64,000 nt of DNA, taken from assembly GCF_000425505.1 (NCBI RefSeq), contig NZ_AUDO01000007.1, positions 1 through 64,000 of the forward strand, read 5' to 3'. The position numbers and the translations under genes were made by a program. The stretch comes from Flavobacterium frigidarium DSM 17623 (lineage in GTDB: Bacteria; Bacteroidota; Bacteroidia; Flavobacteriales; Flavobacteriaceae). How positions within the stretch are numbered: the first letter of the stretch is position 1; each line of letters begins with the position of its first letter. The notes beneath the pieces were generated by a model. That model was not told the origin of the DNA. It was given only the letters and a program-made list of their open reading frames with translations, and made no database searches. Below, one piece after another: positions 25,551-33,455 of this stretch.

Positions 25551-26309
25551 TTGACTTCAGCCATAAAAAATTATTTTAACGATGTAGGTGTCTTGTCGTT
25601 ATTCATCGCGAGGTTTTTTAAGGAGTTATTCATTCCTCGATATGAATTCAAGGAATTTCTTAAACAATGTTATAAGATAGGATACAAATCAATCCCGCTA
25701 GTAGCAATTACAGGATTTATCATGGGACTGGTACTTACATTGCAGTCACGTCCTACCCTAGTCAGTTTTGGTGCCGAGTCTTGGTTGCCAGGAATGGTTG
25801 CTTTATCTTTAATTAGAGAAATAGCACCTGTTATTACAGCCTTGATATGTGCCGGAAAAATAGCTTCTGGAATTGGAGCCGAATTGGGTTCGATGAAAGT
25901 AACAGAACAAATAGACGCTATGGAAGTAGCTGCTATAAATCCATTTAAATACTTGGTTGTTACTAGAGTATTAGCCACCACTTTGATGGTTCCTTTATTA
26001 GTTGTCTTAGCTGATGTAATAGGTGTTTTTGGTGGTTATATGGGAGTGAACATCCATGGAGATATGTCTCTTTACTTATATATAACTAAGGTGTTCGACA
26101 TATTAACCTTTTCTGATTTACTGCCCGCAACGATTAAAACATTCTTCTTTGGTTTCTTTATAGGAATTATAGGTTGCTATAAAGGTTTTAACGCAAACAG
26201 CGGAACAGAAAGTGTGGGAGTTGCAGCAAACTCAGCAGTAGTGACTGCTTCACTAAGCATTTTCATAATCGATATGCTAGCTGTTCAATTAACCGATTTA
26301 TTATTTTAA
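25551..26309 (+). CDS. mlaE: MlaE-family ABC transporter permease
   Basis: A 252-residue inner-membrane permease of the MlaE/Ttg2B type, the membrane part of a phospholipid transporter working between inner and outer membranes. The start is TTG at 25551 (TTG ACT TCA GCC). The N-terminal amphipathic helix is followed by YKSIPLVAITGFIMGLVLTLQ and LSLIREIAPVITALICAGKIASGIGAELGSMKVTEQIDAMEV, the conserved MlaE core that includes the coupling region. A last conserved stretch is GFFIGIIGCYKGFNANSGTESVG. It is immediately followed by the ATPase (1-base gap) and then the MCE protein, forming a three-gene mlaEFD-type operon. MlaB and MlaC are not present here. Confidence 0.92.
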   Translation: MTSAIKNYFNDVGVLSLFIARFFKELFIPRYEFKEFLKQCYKIGYKSIPLVAITGFIMGLVLTLQSRPTLVSFGAESWLPGMVALSLIREIAPVITALICAGKIASGIGAELGSMKVTEQIDAMEVAAINPFKYLVVTRVLATTLMVPLLVVLADVIGVFGGYMGVNIHGDMSLYLYITKVFDILTFSDLLPATIKTFFFGFFIGIIGCYKGFNANSGTESVGVAANSAVVTASLSIFIIDMLAVQLTDLLF

Positions 26310-26310
26310 T

Positions 26311-27081
26311 ATGGTAGCACAACAAACTCTTAACAATAGTACCGAAGATAAAAATCCGGTAATCGAAATAAATAATTTACATAAAACCTTTGGCGCAGAC
26401 AACCATGTTTTAAAAGGTATTAACCTTACACTTAATAAAGGAGAGGATCTTGTCGTATTAGGAAAATCAGGTACTGGAAAATCTATTACAATTAAATGTA
26501 TTGTAGGATTGATTAAAGGAGACGAAGGTGAGATCAAAGTTCTAGGACAAGACATCATGAATCTCAATACTAAGGAACTCAATAAAATCAGAGTTAAAGT
26601 AGGATTCTTATTCCAAAGCGCTGCGCTTTACGACTCCATGTCGGTTAGAGAGAATCTTGATTTTACTTTACGCCGACATAATGCAGACATTTCTGAAGAG
26701 GAAATAACTTCAGAAATTGAAGAGGTTTTAGAAAGCGTAGGATTAGCGGAAGCGATAGATAAAATGCCTTCTGAATTATCCGGTGGAATGCGAAAAAGAA
26801 TTGGTTTAGCCAGAACGTTAATCTTAAAACCTGAGATTATTTTGTATGACGAACCAACAACTGGTTTAGATACGGTAACTTCAAAGGAAATTAGCGAACT
26901 GATACTTAGCATTCAAAAAGAACGCAAAACTTCCTCAATAATTATCACGCATGATATGGCCTGTGCCAAATTAACTGCAGATAGAATTTTGATCTTAAAA
27001 GAAGGAGTCGTCTATACAGAAGGTACGTACGAAGAATTAGAAAAAAGTGAAGATGAATGGGTTCGTTCATTTTTTATATAA
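26311..27081 (+). CDS. mlaF: MlaF-type ABC transporter ATP-binding protein
   Basis: A 256-residue ATPase that should power the MlaE-type permease encoded one base upstream. The Walker A motif is GKSGTGKS (51-58), the Q-loop is in FLFQSAALYDSMSVREN, and the signature is LSGGMRKRIGLARTL. Walker B with catalytic Glu is IILYDEPTTGLD, and the switch His is in IIITHDMACA. The Q-loop followed by AALYDSMSVREN is characteristic of MlaF. Gene order mlaE-mlaF-mlaD indicates a lipid-trafficking transporter of the outer-membrane asymmetry type; transport direction is not evident from the sequence. Confidence 0.93.
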   Translation: MVAQQTLNNSTEDKNPVIEINNLHKTFGADNHVLKGINLTLNKGEDLVVLGKSGTGKSITIKCIVGLIKGDEGEIKVLGQDIMNLNTKELNKIRVKVGFLFQSAALYDSMSVRENLDFTLRRHNADISEEEITSEIEEVLESVGLAEAIDKMPSELSGGMRKRIGLARTLILKPEIILYDEPTTGLDTVTSKEISELILSIQKERKTSSIIITHDMACAKLTADRILILKEGVVYTEGTYEELEKSEDEWVRSFFI

Positions 27082-27102
27082 AACATAATAAATCAAGCAA
27101 TC

Positions 27103-27849
27103 ATGAATACGCAATCAAATCATACTTGGAAATTAGGAGCTTTTGTTGTAGGAGCACTACTTGTCTTTGCAGCGACCATTTTCTTTATTGGAAAACAGCA
27201 AAACCTTTTTGGCGATACCCTACGTATACAAGCCAACTTTAAAAATGTAAGTGGATTAATAGTGGGTAATAATGTTCGATTTTCTGGAATTACCGTAGGG
27301 ACTGTTGATGAAGTGCAGCTAGTTTCAGATTCTACCGTGGTCGTAGTAATGTCTATTAAAAAGGAAGTTCAAAAATTTATTAAGACAGATGCAAAAGCAA
27401 GTATAGGATCAGACGGTTTAATGGGTGACAAAGTATTGACAATCTCTCCAGGGACCCATTCGAAAAAAATGATTGCCGAAAATGGAAGAATTGGATCTGT
27501 TGCAGCTGTAGAAATGGATGAAATTATGCAAAGCGCAAAAACCACTATGGAAAACGCAAGTGTTATTACAGATGAATTAGCACAGTTTAGCTATGATATG
27601 AATAATGGTAAAGGTGCTTTATCTAAATTATTGACTGACGAATCCTTTGCAAATAGCTTAGATAAAACGATGGATAACCTGCAAGAGGGAACTAAAGGTT
27701 TGAGCGAAAATATGGAAGCAGCAAAACACAATTTTCTTTTGAGAGGCTATTTTAAAAAGAAAGAGAAGGAAAAAGAAAAGAAAAAAGAAGCTACTGAAGA
27801 AGCTAGAGAAGAAGCTGCAAAAGCACAAGCAAAAAAAGACAAAAAATAA
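27103..27849 (+). CDS. mlaD: MlaD-family MCE-domain protein
   Basis: A 248-residue protein with one N-terminal membrane helix (about 10-28, LGAFVVGALLVFAATIFFIG) and a periplasmic MCE domain at about 38-118. The domain includes FKNVSGLIVGNNVRFSGITVGTVDEVQLV and GSDGLMGDKVLTISPG. MCE proteins form hexameric rings that carry lipids from the permease. After the domain come a helical stretch and an unusually charged Lys/Glu tail (KKKEKEKEKKKEATEEAREE) of about 35 residues, probably coiled or disordered. It ends the mlaEFD-type operon, 21 bases after the ATPase gene, and is followed by a strong terminator. Confidence 0.92.
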   Translation: MNTQSNHTWKLGAFVVGALLVFAATIFFIGKQQNLFGDTLRIQANFKNVSGLIVGNNVRFSGITVGTVDEVQLVSDSTVVVVMSIKKEVQKFIKTDAKASIGSDGLMGDKVLTISPGTHSKKMIAENGRIGSVAAVEMDEIMQSAKTTMENASVITDELAQFSYDMNNGKGALSKLLTDESFANSLDKTMDNLQEGTKGLSENMEAAKHNFLLRGYFKKKEKEKEKKKEATEEAREEAAKAQAKKDKK

Positions 27850-27869
27850 TTGACATTATAATAAATCCT

Positions 27870-27904
27870 AGCCCCTCACTGTATAAGTGAGGGGCTTTTT
27901 TTAT
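27870..27904 (+). terminator. Terminator after the mla operon
   Basis: AGCCCCTCACT (27870-27880) pairs perfectly with AGTGAGGGGCT (27886-27896), followed by a long T run. Confidence 0.95.
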
Positions 27905-27965
27905 GTACAGTATATTCACAAATCTTGGTTATTATATTGTAAAGTATTGCTTTAAGTCAAAATAT

Positions 27966-28003
27966 GTAAATACCGCAACTTATGAATGTAGTATTATAAC
28001 ACA
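27966..28003 (+). promoter_or_regulatory. Shared upstream motif, copy B
   Basis: GTAAATACCGCAACTT, TGAAT and TATAACACA are spaced exactly as in the copy at 28581; the two 38-base stretches agree at 30 positions by eye. It lies 63 bases before the lipoprotein gene at 28066. It does not contain the house-keeping TAnnTTTG element, so it may be the site of an alternative sigma factor or an activator. Confidence 0.65.
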
Positions 28004-28065
28004 TTACCAGTATAATGTGATGATATTTGTATTAACAAAACGATTAAAAATTCAAACCACCAATT

Positions 28066-28509
28066 ATGAAAAAATCAATTTACACACTAGCCACTGCCCT
28101 ACTTATTACTGGGACAACATTAGTTTCTTGTAAAGAAAACACCGAAAACAAGGGTGAAGAAGTTGAGGTTATTACTAATGATGAAGGCAATTCCTTGATG
28201 GTAAAAAGTGCGACTCAAAATAAAGAGTGGGAAGCATTCAAAGTTAATACAGACAGCCTTATCAATAAAAACGATATGCGCATCGCAGAGCTTAAAGTAA
28301 AAATGAATAACACGGGCAAAGCAGCGGATTCTACCTATAAGAACAAAATTGCTCAATTAGAGGAGCGAAATGCAGCGATGAAAGTCAAAATTCAAAACTA
28401 TAAGGACGATAGCTCTCAAAACTGGGATTCGTTTAAAACAGAATTTAACCACGATATGAACGAGCTAGGTTCTGCTTTAAAAGACCTTACTGTCGATAAT
28501 AAAAAGTAG
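28066..28509 (+). CDS. Coiled-coil lipoprotein of the stress cluster
   Basis: A 147-residue lipoprotein: the signal peptide ends in TTLVSC, with lipidation expected near Cys 22. An acidic linker (ENTENKGEEVEVI) leads to about 100 residues that are almost entirely helical and charged (ELKVKMNNTGKAADSTYKNK, IAQLEERNAAMKVKIQNYK). This suggests a periplasmic coiled coil or helical bundle. The function is unknown. It is preceded by a strong copy of the motif shared by neighbouring units, and the next gene (a small barrel protein) has its own copy, so coordinate induction under envelope stress is inferred. Confidence 0.7.
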   Translation: MKKSIYTLATALLITGTTLVSCKENTENKGEEVEVITNDEGNSLMVKSATQNKEWEAFKVNTDSLINKNDMRIAELKVKMNNTGKAADSTYKNKIAQLEERNAAMKVKIQNYKDDSSQNWDSFKTEFNHDMNELGSALKDLTVDNKK

Positions 28510-28580
28510 GAACATTTTTAATTATAACAGTGATTTTGCAACGAGGTTTCGAATATCAAAATTCTTTTTTAATCGAAAAT

Positions 28581-28618
28581 GTAAATCCCATAACTTTTGA
28601 ATAAAGTTATATAACACA
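28581..28618 (+). promoter_or_regulatory. Shared upstream motif, copy C
   Basis: GTAAATCCCATAACTT, TGAAT and TATAACACA match copy B at 27966 position for position (30 of 38). It lies about 65 bases before the ATG at 28684 and so controls the barrel-protein gene and probably the small genes after it. Confidence 0.65.
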
Positions 28619-28683
28619 AGCCCTCACAAAGATCACGACCTTTGAAATATCAAAAACAAACATTAACAAACAAAATTTACAAA

Positions 28684-29331
28684 ATGAAAAAATCAGGAAA
28701 AATAGCTTTAGCTAGCTTCGCATTAAGCTGCATCGCATTCACTAACGTTCAAGCACAAAGTACAATTTCGAGACAACCTACTTTTGGAATTAAAGGGGGA
28801 GTTAATTTCTCAACTCTTTTTAGTGATGACAATGCAAATGAAGATAATATGCTAACTGGATTTAATGCTGGTTTATTTGCGAAATTCCCAATTTCTGATC
28901 AAGTAGCTATCCAACCAGAGGTGTATTACACAACAAAAGGGGCAAAAATGACTTACGATGGTTTAATAGATGGTGAATCAAAATTTAAATTAAACTACAT
29001 CGAAGTACCAGTACTTGCAGTTATTAACTTAACTGACCATTTTAATGTACACGCTGGACCTTATGCAGCATATATGGTAAGTGGAAAAATTAGTAATGAT
29101 ACTAACGTAGGATCTTCAGATACTGATTTAGATACAAATGACTTTAAAAGATTTGAAGCTGGAATTGCTGCAGGTGTTGGAGTTGATCTAGAAGTATTAA
29201 GCTTTGGTGTTCGTTATAACTATGGATTAACCAAAGTAGGAAAAGAAAGAACTATTGGTGCATCTACTGTAACACTTCCAGATGCTAAAAATGGTACAAT
29301 CAATGCTTACGTAGGATTCGCATTAAATTAA
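28684..29331 (+). CDS. Outer-membrane beta-barrel (PorT/OmpX-like) protein
   Basis: A 215-residue exported protein from the ATG at 28684 (MKKSGKIALASFALSC); an upstream TTG at 28642 in frame is unlikely. A signal peptide (to about VQAQ) precedes a small barrel of alternating strands: FGIKGGVNFSTLF, GFNAGLFAKFPISDQVAIQPEVYYTTKGAKM, YIEVPVLAVINLTDHFNVHAGPYAAYMV, and a C-terminal INAYVGFALN. This is the common 'porin family' or PorT-like outer-membrane domain (about 8 strands) of Bacteroidota. Its specific role is unknown. It follows a strong copy of the shared stress-cluster motif and precedes small membrane-associated genes in the same direction. Confidence 0.82.
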   Translation: MKKSGKIALASFALSCIAFTNVQAQSTISRQPTFGIKGGVNFSTLFSDDNANEDNMLTGFNAGLFAKFPISDQVAIQPEVYYTTKGAKMTYDGLIDGESKFKLNYIEVPVLAVINLTDHFNVHAGPYAAYMVSGKISNDTNVGSSDTDLDTNDFKRFEAGIAAGVGVDLEVLSFGVRYNYGLTKVGKERTIGASTVTLPDAKNGTINAYVGFALN

Positions 29332-29379
29332 ACCAAACAATAACTAACTGAAACAGTAATAATAAAAAACAAAGAAATT

Positions 29380-29532
29380 ATGAGCAATCTACTATATACA
29401 CTAGCAGTAATCTTAATTATTTTTTGGGCAATTGGATTCTTCGCTTATAGCGCTGGAGCAATTATTCACATACTTCTAGTAATTGCAATTATCGCAATTC
29501 TATTAAGATTAATTCAAGGAAGAAGCCTATAA
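29380..29532 (+). CDS. lmo0937-type small membrane peptide
   Basis: A 50-residue peptide reading MSNLLYTLAVILIIFWAIGF and ending LLRLIQGRSL, made of two tightly packed hydrophobic helices around a short AYSAGAI turn. The size and the pattern LLYTLAVILIIFWAIGFF followed by GAIIHILLVIAIIA match the lmo0937 (DUF5670) family of small stress-induced membrane peptides. It lies 48 bases after the barrel-protein gene and 46 bases before the YtxH gene, and all run in the same direction. The biological role of the family is unknown. Confidence 0.82.
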   Translation: MSNLLYTLAVILIIFWAIGFFAYSAGAIIHILLVIAIIAILLRLIQGRSL

Positions 29533-29578
29533 CTAGGTGAAATTAAAACAAATCAATTAACAACAAAATATCAATATT

Positions 29579-29875
29579 ATGAAAACAGATAAAGTATTAT
29601 TAGGAGTTTTAGGTGGATTAGCTGCAGGAGCAATATTAGGAATCTTGTACGCACCAGAAAAAGGAAACAAAACAAGGTTGAAAATCAAAGATAAAAGCAC
29701 TGACTATGCTGACAACCTTAAAGAGAAGTTTGACACAGCACTTGACACTATTTCAAAAAAGTATGATGATTTAAAATCAGAAACGAAAACAGCTTACGCT
29801 GATGGAAAAGAGAAAGTTAAAGACGCTGCTAAACAAGCTGAAAACGAAACAGAGCGTTACAAAGCGCAGGTATAA
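29579..29875 (+). CDS. YtxH-domain protein
   Basis: A 98-residue protein: an N-terminal glycine-rich membrane helix (VLLGVLGGLAAGAILGILYAP) is followed by EKGNKTRLKIKDKS, the YtxH signature, and a long charged helix (about 40-98). Members are small general-stress proteins anchored in the membrane with a cytoplasmic helical tail; the function is not established. It lies between the lmo0937-type peptide gene and the holin-like gene, 20 bases before the latter, and is probably part of one transcript starting at the motif near 28581. Confidence 0.88.
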   Translation: MKTDKVLLGVLGGLAAGAILGILYAPEKGNKTRLKIKDKSTDYADNLKEKFDTALDTISKKYDDLKSETKTAYADGKEKVKDAAKQAENETERYKAQV

Positions 29876-29895
29876 TTTGCATAAAAAATTAAATT

Positions 29896-30246
29896 ATGAG
29901 TAACAATGCATCATCAATAGAAGTTCTGTTAGAAAATGTACAGGACTATGTAAAAACAACTTTAAAGCTTACTAAGCTTAATGCTATTGCACAATCCTCA
30001 GATGTAATTTCATCTGTAATTTCAAAAATAGTAATTTCTATTGCTGCTGCAATGTTCATTTTGCTTCTAAGTTTTGGCCTTGCCTTCTTGATTGGAGATT
30101 TAATGGGTAATGCTTATTGGGGATTCTTTATAGTTGCTGCATTTTATTTGCTGCTAGCTGTACTAATCTATTCGTTCAAAGATCAATGGATTAAAGTACC
30201 CGTGAGTAACAAAATTATTACAAAACTTTTAAAAAATATGGAGTAA
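29896..30246 (+). CDS. Holin-like (phage_holin_3_6 family) membrane protein
   Basis: A 116-residue protein with an N-terminal amphipathic helical region (SIEVLLENVQDYVKTTLKL) and two membrane helices, about 48-68 and 73-93. This layout matches PF07332-type proteins. Despite the family name, these are widespread chromosomal membrane proteins found beside YtxH and stress genes; no endolysin or phage gene is nearby, so lysis is not implied. Its TAA overlaps the ATG of the next gene by one base (ATGGAGTAATG), a sign of coupled translation. Confidence 0.8.
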   Translation: MSNNASSIEVLLENVQDYVKTTLKLTKLNAIAQSSDVISSVISKIVISIAAAMFILLLSFGLAFLIGDLMGNAYWGFFIVAAFYLLLAVLIYSFKDQWIKVPVSNKIITKLLKNME

Positions 30247-30590
30247 TGAAAGAGTTAAATCCCACCGCCAGTCTAGATAGACAAATTATAGCCTTAAAAG
30301 AGCAGCAAAGAGAAGAGCATTTAGCGCTAAATCAACAAGTCAAAATTGTTTATGAGAGCTTCAAGCCTTCTAATTTAATCAATTCAGCAGTAAATGAAAT
30401 GGTGCAAACACCTAATTTAAGAAATAACATGTTGAACAACTTGATAGGTTTATCAACAGGTTACCTTTCTAAAAGGATAATGGTAGCAGGTTCTACCAAT
30501 CCTCTTAAAAAAATCTTAGGAACTGTAGCACAGTTTTTAATTACAAATGTAGTTTCTAAACATTCAGATGCTATTACCAATAAGTTTTAA
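30246..30590 (+). CDS. Conserved hypothetical protein coupled to the holin-like gene
   Basis: A 114-residue protein not recognised as a named domain. A charged N-terminal helix (DRQIIALKEQQREEHLALNQ) precedes a more hydrophobic C-terminal half (NMLNNLIGLSTGYLSKRIMVAG, LGTVAQFLITNVVSKHSD) that may sit at or in the membrane. Its ATG overlaps the stop of the holin-like gene by one base, so the two products are probably made together and may interact. A perfect terminator follows, ending the run that begins at the barrel-protein gene. Confidence 0.7.
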   Translation: MKELNPTASLDRQIIALKEQQREEHLALNQQVKIVYESFKPSNLINSAVNEMVQTPNLRNNMLNNLIGLSTGYLSKRIMVAGSTNPLKKILGTVAQFLITNVVSKHSDAITNKF

Positions 30591-30615
30591 GAGACTTGTA
30601 CCATAAAAACAAATC

Positions 30616-30652
30616 AAAATCGAGAGACCTTAGTTTCTCGATTTTTTTTATG
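30616..30652 (+). terminator. Terminator after the YtxH/holin unit
   Basis: AAAATCGAGA (30616-30625) pairs perfectly with TCTCGATTTT (30636-30645), followed by T. Confidence 0.85.
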
Positions 30653-30724
30653 ATCAAAAATTTATGAGGATTTTTGGAGAGTAGTCTGCTAAAAATAAAT
30701 ACATTTAGCCATATACTTAAAGTC

Positions 30725-31198
30725 ATGAACGAAAATCAAAAAACACTTCATAAATTCTACGCTGCCTTTGCGACGAGCAATTATCAGGATATGATTTCTT
30801 GTTATCATCCTAATATAGTATTTACAGATCCCATTTTTCACACTCTTGAAGCTAAAGATGCTTTAAACATGTGGAAAATGTTGTTAGAGAAAGGTGAAGG
30901 TAAGACGGTAATTGAGTATTCTAACATTAGTGCAAACGAGAATGAAGGTACGGCAAACTGGATTGCTACCTATTTATTTTCTGCTACAAATCGAAGAGTG
31001 GTCAACCGTGTCAGAGCTAAATTTATATTTCAGGACGGACTCATTATCAAACATACTGATACATTTGATCTTTATAAATGGTCGCAACAAGCTTTTGGAT
31101 TCAAAGGATACTTGATGGGATGGACTGGATTTATGAAAGAGAAAATTCATGAGAACGCTGTAGCATCTCTTGCTTCGTATTCTAAAGAGGTGTTGTAG
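30725..31198 (+). CDS. SnoaL-like / NTF2-fold protein
   Basis: A 157-residue protein from the ATG at 30725 (MNENQKTLHKFYAAFATSNY); an earlier in-frame start at 30674 adds 17 unconvincing residues. LHKFYAAFATSNYQDMISCYHPNIVFTDPIFHTLEAKDALNMW is the classic first part of an NTF2-like/SnoaL cone fold. ANWIATYLFSATNRRVVNRVRAKFIFQDGLIIKHTDTFDLYKW supplies the later curved strands. The fold serves as a ligand-binding cavity or isomerase and hydrolase scaffold, and the substrate is unknown. A 304-base AT-rich gap without a gene follows (31199-31502). Confidence 0.8.
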   Translation: MNENQKTLHKFYAAFATSNYQDMISCYHPNIVFTDPIFHTLEAKDALNMWKMLLEKGEGKTVIEYSNISANENEGTANWIATYLFSATNRRVVNRVRAKFIFQDGLIIKHTDTFDLYKWSQQAFGFKGYLMGWTGFMKEKIHENAVASLASYSKEVL

Positions 31199-31502
31199 TC
31201 AATTTGCATTTGGCTATTGATAGCTGTATTGCAAATTATCAGTGATGCATTAAATTATCTAATATGAAACAAAATTCAATACAAATCATTTAGAGGTAAT
31301 ACACAAGACACGCTCTAAATATCTATAAAACAACCCGATACCTTTTTTTAAGCGAAATCGCACAAAAGTAGTGTATTTGTTAGTACAGCATTAGCAACAA
31401 TAAGTAATGGTTAAACCTGAGAAGTATTTTGGGATTGTGTAGCATAATTGCTACCTTGCAATGCTAAAAAAATGTTAAAATAACAGAAAATAGAGTTTTA
31501 AA

Positions 31503-33281
31503 ATGAAAGAAGTTGTGCACAAGAAATTGAACGAATTACAAGCAACAGCAATTTGCGGTAATGATATTAGTTCTTCCTGCTTATATGTTTCGGCGTTAAC
31601 AATTATGTATGCTGGTCAATATGCCTGGATATCATTATTATTTGTAGCCGTAGTTTTATTTTTATTTAGAAAAATATATGGTGAAGTTGTAGGTGCATTA
31701 CCCCTTAATGGTGGTGCTTACAATGTATTACTAAATACTTCATCAAAAAGATTAGCTTCAATTGCCGCAACACTAACCGTATTATCATATATGGCGACTG
31801 CAGTAATATCAGCTTCAGAAGGAGTACATTACTTAAGTAACATTATTCCTCAAATACACCATTCATTTAGCTTATTTTATATTGATATTAGCTTTATCAC
31901 CATTGCTACCGTCATTATTTTACTAATTTTCACCACGCTAGCCATCATAGGTATCGGTGAATCAGCTATTGTAGCTGTGGTGATATTTATCACACATTTA
32001 TCTACGTTAACTTTATTAGTTCTAGCTTCTGTATGGTTCATTTTCATGAATGGTTTTGATGTATTCAGTGTAAACTGGAGTCTACCTATTACATCAGGGA
32101 CGATAGTAAATGCTTTATTTTTAGGTTTTTCTGCAGCAATGTTAGGAATTTCTGGTTTCGAAAGTTCAGCTAACTTTGTCGAAGAGCAAGAAATAGGCGT
32201 GTTTCCTAAGACACTTCGTAATATGTGGGCAATTGTGAGCTTTTTCAATCCTGTAATTGCCTTGTTGTTGATTTGTATTATCCCATTAGCTGAAGTTGGT
32301 GAACATCAAGAATCATTACTGGCATTTTTGGGAAAGAAAACGGGCGGATCTTGGTTAGCATACCTGATTTCGATTGATGCTGTTTTAGTACTTTGTGGTG
32401 CTGTACTTACTTCATTTGTGGGAGTATCTGGATTATTAAATCGTATGACCCTAGATAGAATTTTGCCTAACTACTTTTTGAAACAAAATAAAAGAGGTTC
32501 AAATTACAGAATCATTATTAGCTTTTTAGTTTTATGCGTTTCTGTATTATTTGTTACAAAAGGGGACATTATTGCTCTTGCTGGAGTTTATACTTTCTCA
32601 TTTTTAGCGGTAATGGGATTATTCGGAATCGGAAATTTACTTTTGAAATTTAAAAGAAAGAAATTACCACGACCTGAAAAAGCGAGAGGAATATCAGTTA
32701 TTGTTGCAGTAGCTTTGATTGTTACCGCTTTTATAGGTAACATGAAATTGAACTTGACATCATTTTATACATTCTTACAGTATTTGGTGCCAGCATTTGG
32801 TTTTGTTGCTATAATGCTAAACCGTTCGCTGCTAATTAGATTATTGATCGAAGGTTTAGAATATTTCTATACACCTTTACGTAAGATTGTAATTTTTAGT
32901 AACCGTTATTTATTAAAAATGAACTTAAAAATAAACTCTCAAGAGTTTGTATTCTTTACTAAAGGAGATGATGTTGCCATCATTAATAAGGTAATGCAGT
33001 ATGTTCAAAATAACGAAACTACTAAGAAATTAAAAATTGTAAATATCAATAAAGATCATTACGATAACGAATTATTAATCAAAGATTTAAAAGTACTTGA
33101 TCGTGCTTATCCAGAGATTGATATTGAATTTATCGAATTAGAAGGTGTATTTGGGCCTGATATCATCGATGAATTGTCAACCAAATGGAATATCCCTAAG
33201 AATTTTATGTTCATTGGCTCACCTGGAGATCGATTCTCTTATCGCGTGTCTGAACTAGGTGGTGTGCGTTTAATTATGTAA
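31503..33281 (+). CDS. APC-superfamily amino-acid permease with cytosolic C-terminal domain
   Basis: A 592-residue membrane transporter. NELQATAICGNDISSSCLYV in helix 1 and GEVVGALPLNGGAYNVLLNTS around helices 2-3 are typical APC-family substrate-binding regions. About 12 helices run to residue about 440. A soluble domain of about 130 residues follows (EFVFFTKGDDVAIINKVMQYV to the end). It alternates strands and helices and ends SYRVSELGGVRLIM, possibly a regulatory universal-stress-like fold. Amino-acid or polyamine transport is expected from the family; the substrate cannot be read. It lies in the stress and envelope region, and a terminator follows. Confidence 0.85.
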   Translation: MKEVVHKKLNELQATAICGNDISSSCLYVSALTIMYAGQYAWISLLFVAVVLFLFRKIYGEVVGALPLNGGAYNVLLNTSSKRLASIAATLTVLSYMATAVISASEGVHYLSNIIPQIHHSFSLFYIDISFITIATVIILLIFTTLAIIGIGESAIVAVVIFITHLSTLTLLVLASVWFIFMNGFDVFSVNWSLPITSGTIVNALFLGFSAAMLGISGFESSANFVEEQEIGVFPKTLRNMWAIVSFFNPVIALLLICIIPLAEVGEHQESLLAFLGKKTGGSWLAYLISIDAVLVLCGAVLTSFVGVSGLLNRMTLDRILPNYFLKQNKRGSNYRIIISFLVLCVSVLFVTKGDIIALAGVYTFSFLAVMGLFGIGNLLLKFKRKKLPRPEKARGISVIVAVALIVTAFIGNMKLNLTSFYTFLQYLVPAFGFVAIMLNRSLLIRLLIEGLEYFYTPLRKIVIFSNRYLLKMNLKINSQEFVFFTKGDDVAIINKVMQYVQNNETTKKLKIVNINKDHYDNELLIKDLKVLDRAYPEIDIEFIELEGVFGPDIIDELSTKWNIPKNFMFIGSPGDRFSYRVSELGGVRLIM

Positions 33282-33313
33282 TAACCCGTCCTAGTAAAAG
33301 TTTAAAAATGTTT

Positions 33314-33360
33314 AGCTTTAGTATTCTGATAATTACAGCAGGTACTAAAGCTTTACTTTT
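33314..33360 (+). terminator. Terminator after the permease gene
   Basis: AGCTTTAGTA (33314-33323) pairs perfectly with TACTAAAGCT (33343-33352), followed by TTACTTTTT. The loop is long (19 bases). Confidence 0.7.
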
Positions 33361-33455
33361 TATATAAAAGCTGTTAGTCTTAGCAAAATCAATTTTATTT
33401 TCGAATGATAAAACAAATTAACCTTTTTAAGAACCACACTAATAAATAGTCATTT

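Noticed and set aside
27903..28133. A 76-residue open frame before the coiled-coil lipoprotein
   Set aside because: It overlaps the lipoprotein gene in another frame and runs through the shared upstream motif; its product has no recognisable feature.
29896..30246. Holin-like gene as a sign of prophage
   Set aside because: No endolysin, tail, capsid or integrase genes are nearby, and this family is common on chromosomes beside YtxH genes.
31321..31502. -7 promoter upstream of the APC permease
   Set aside because: The best match (TATTTTGG) breaks the TTTG core, so no promoter is called.
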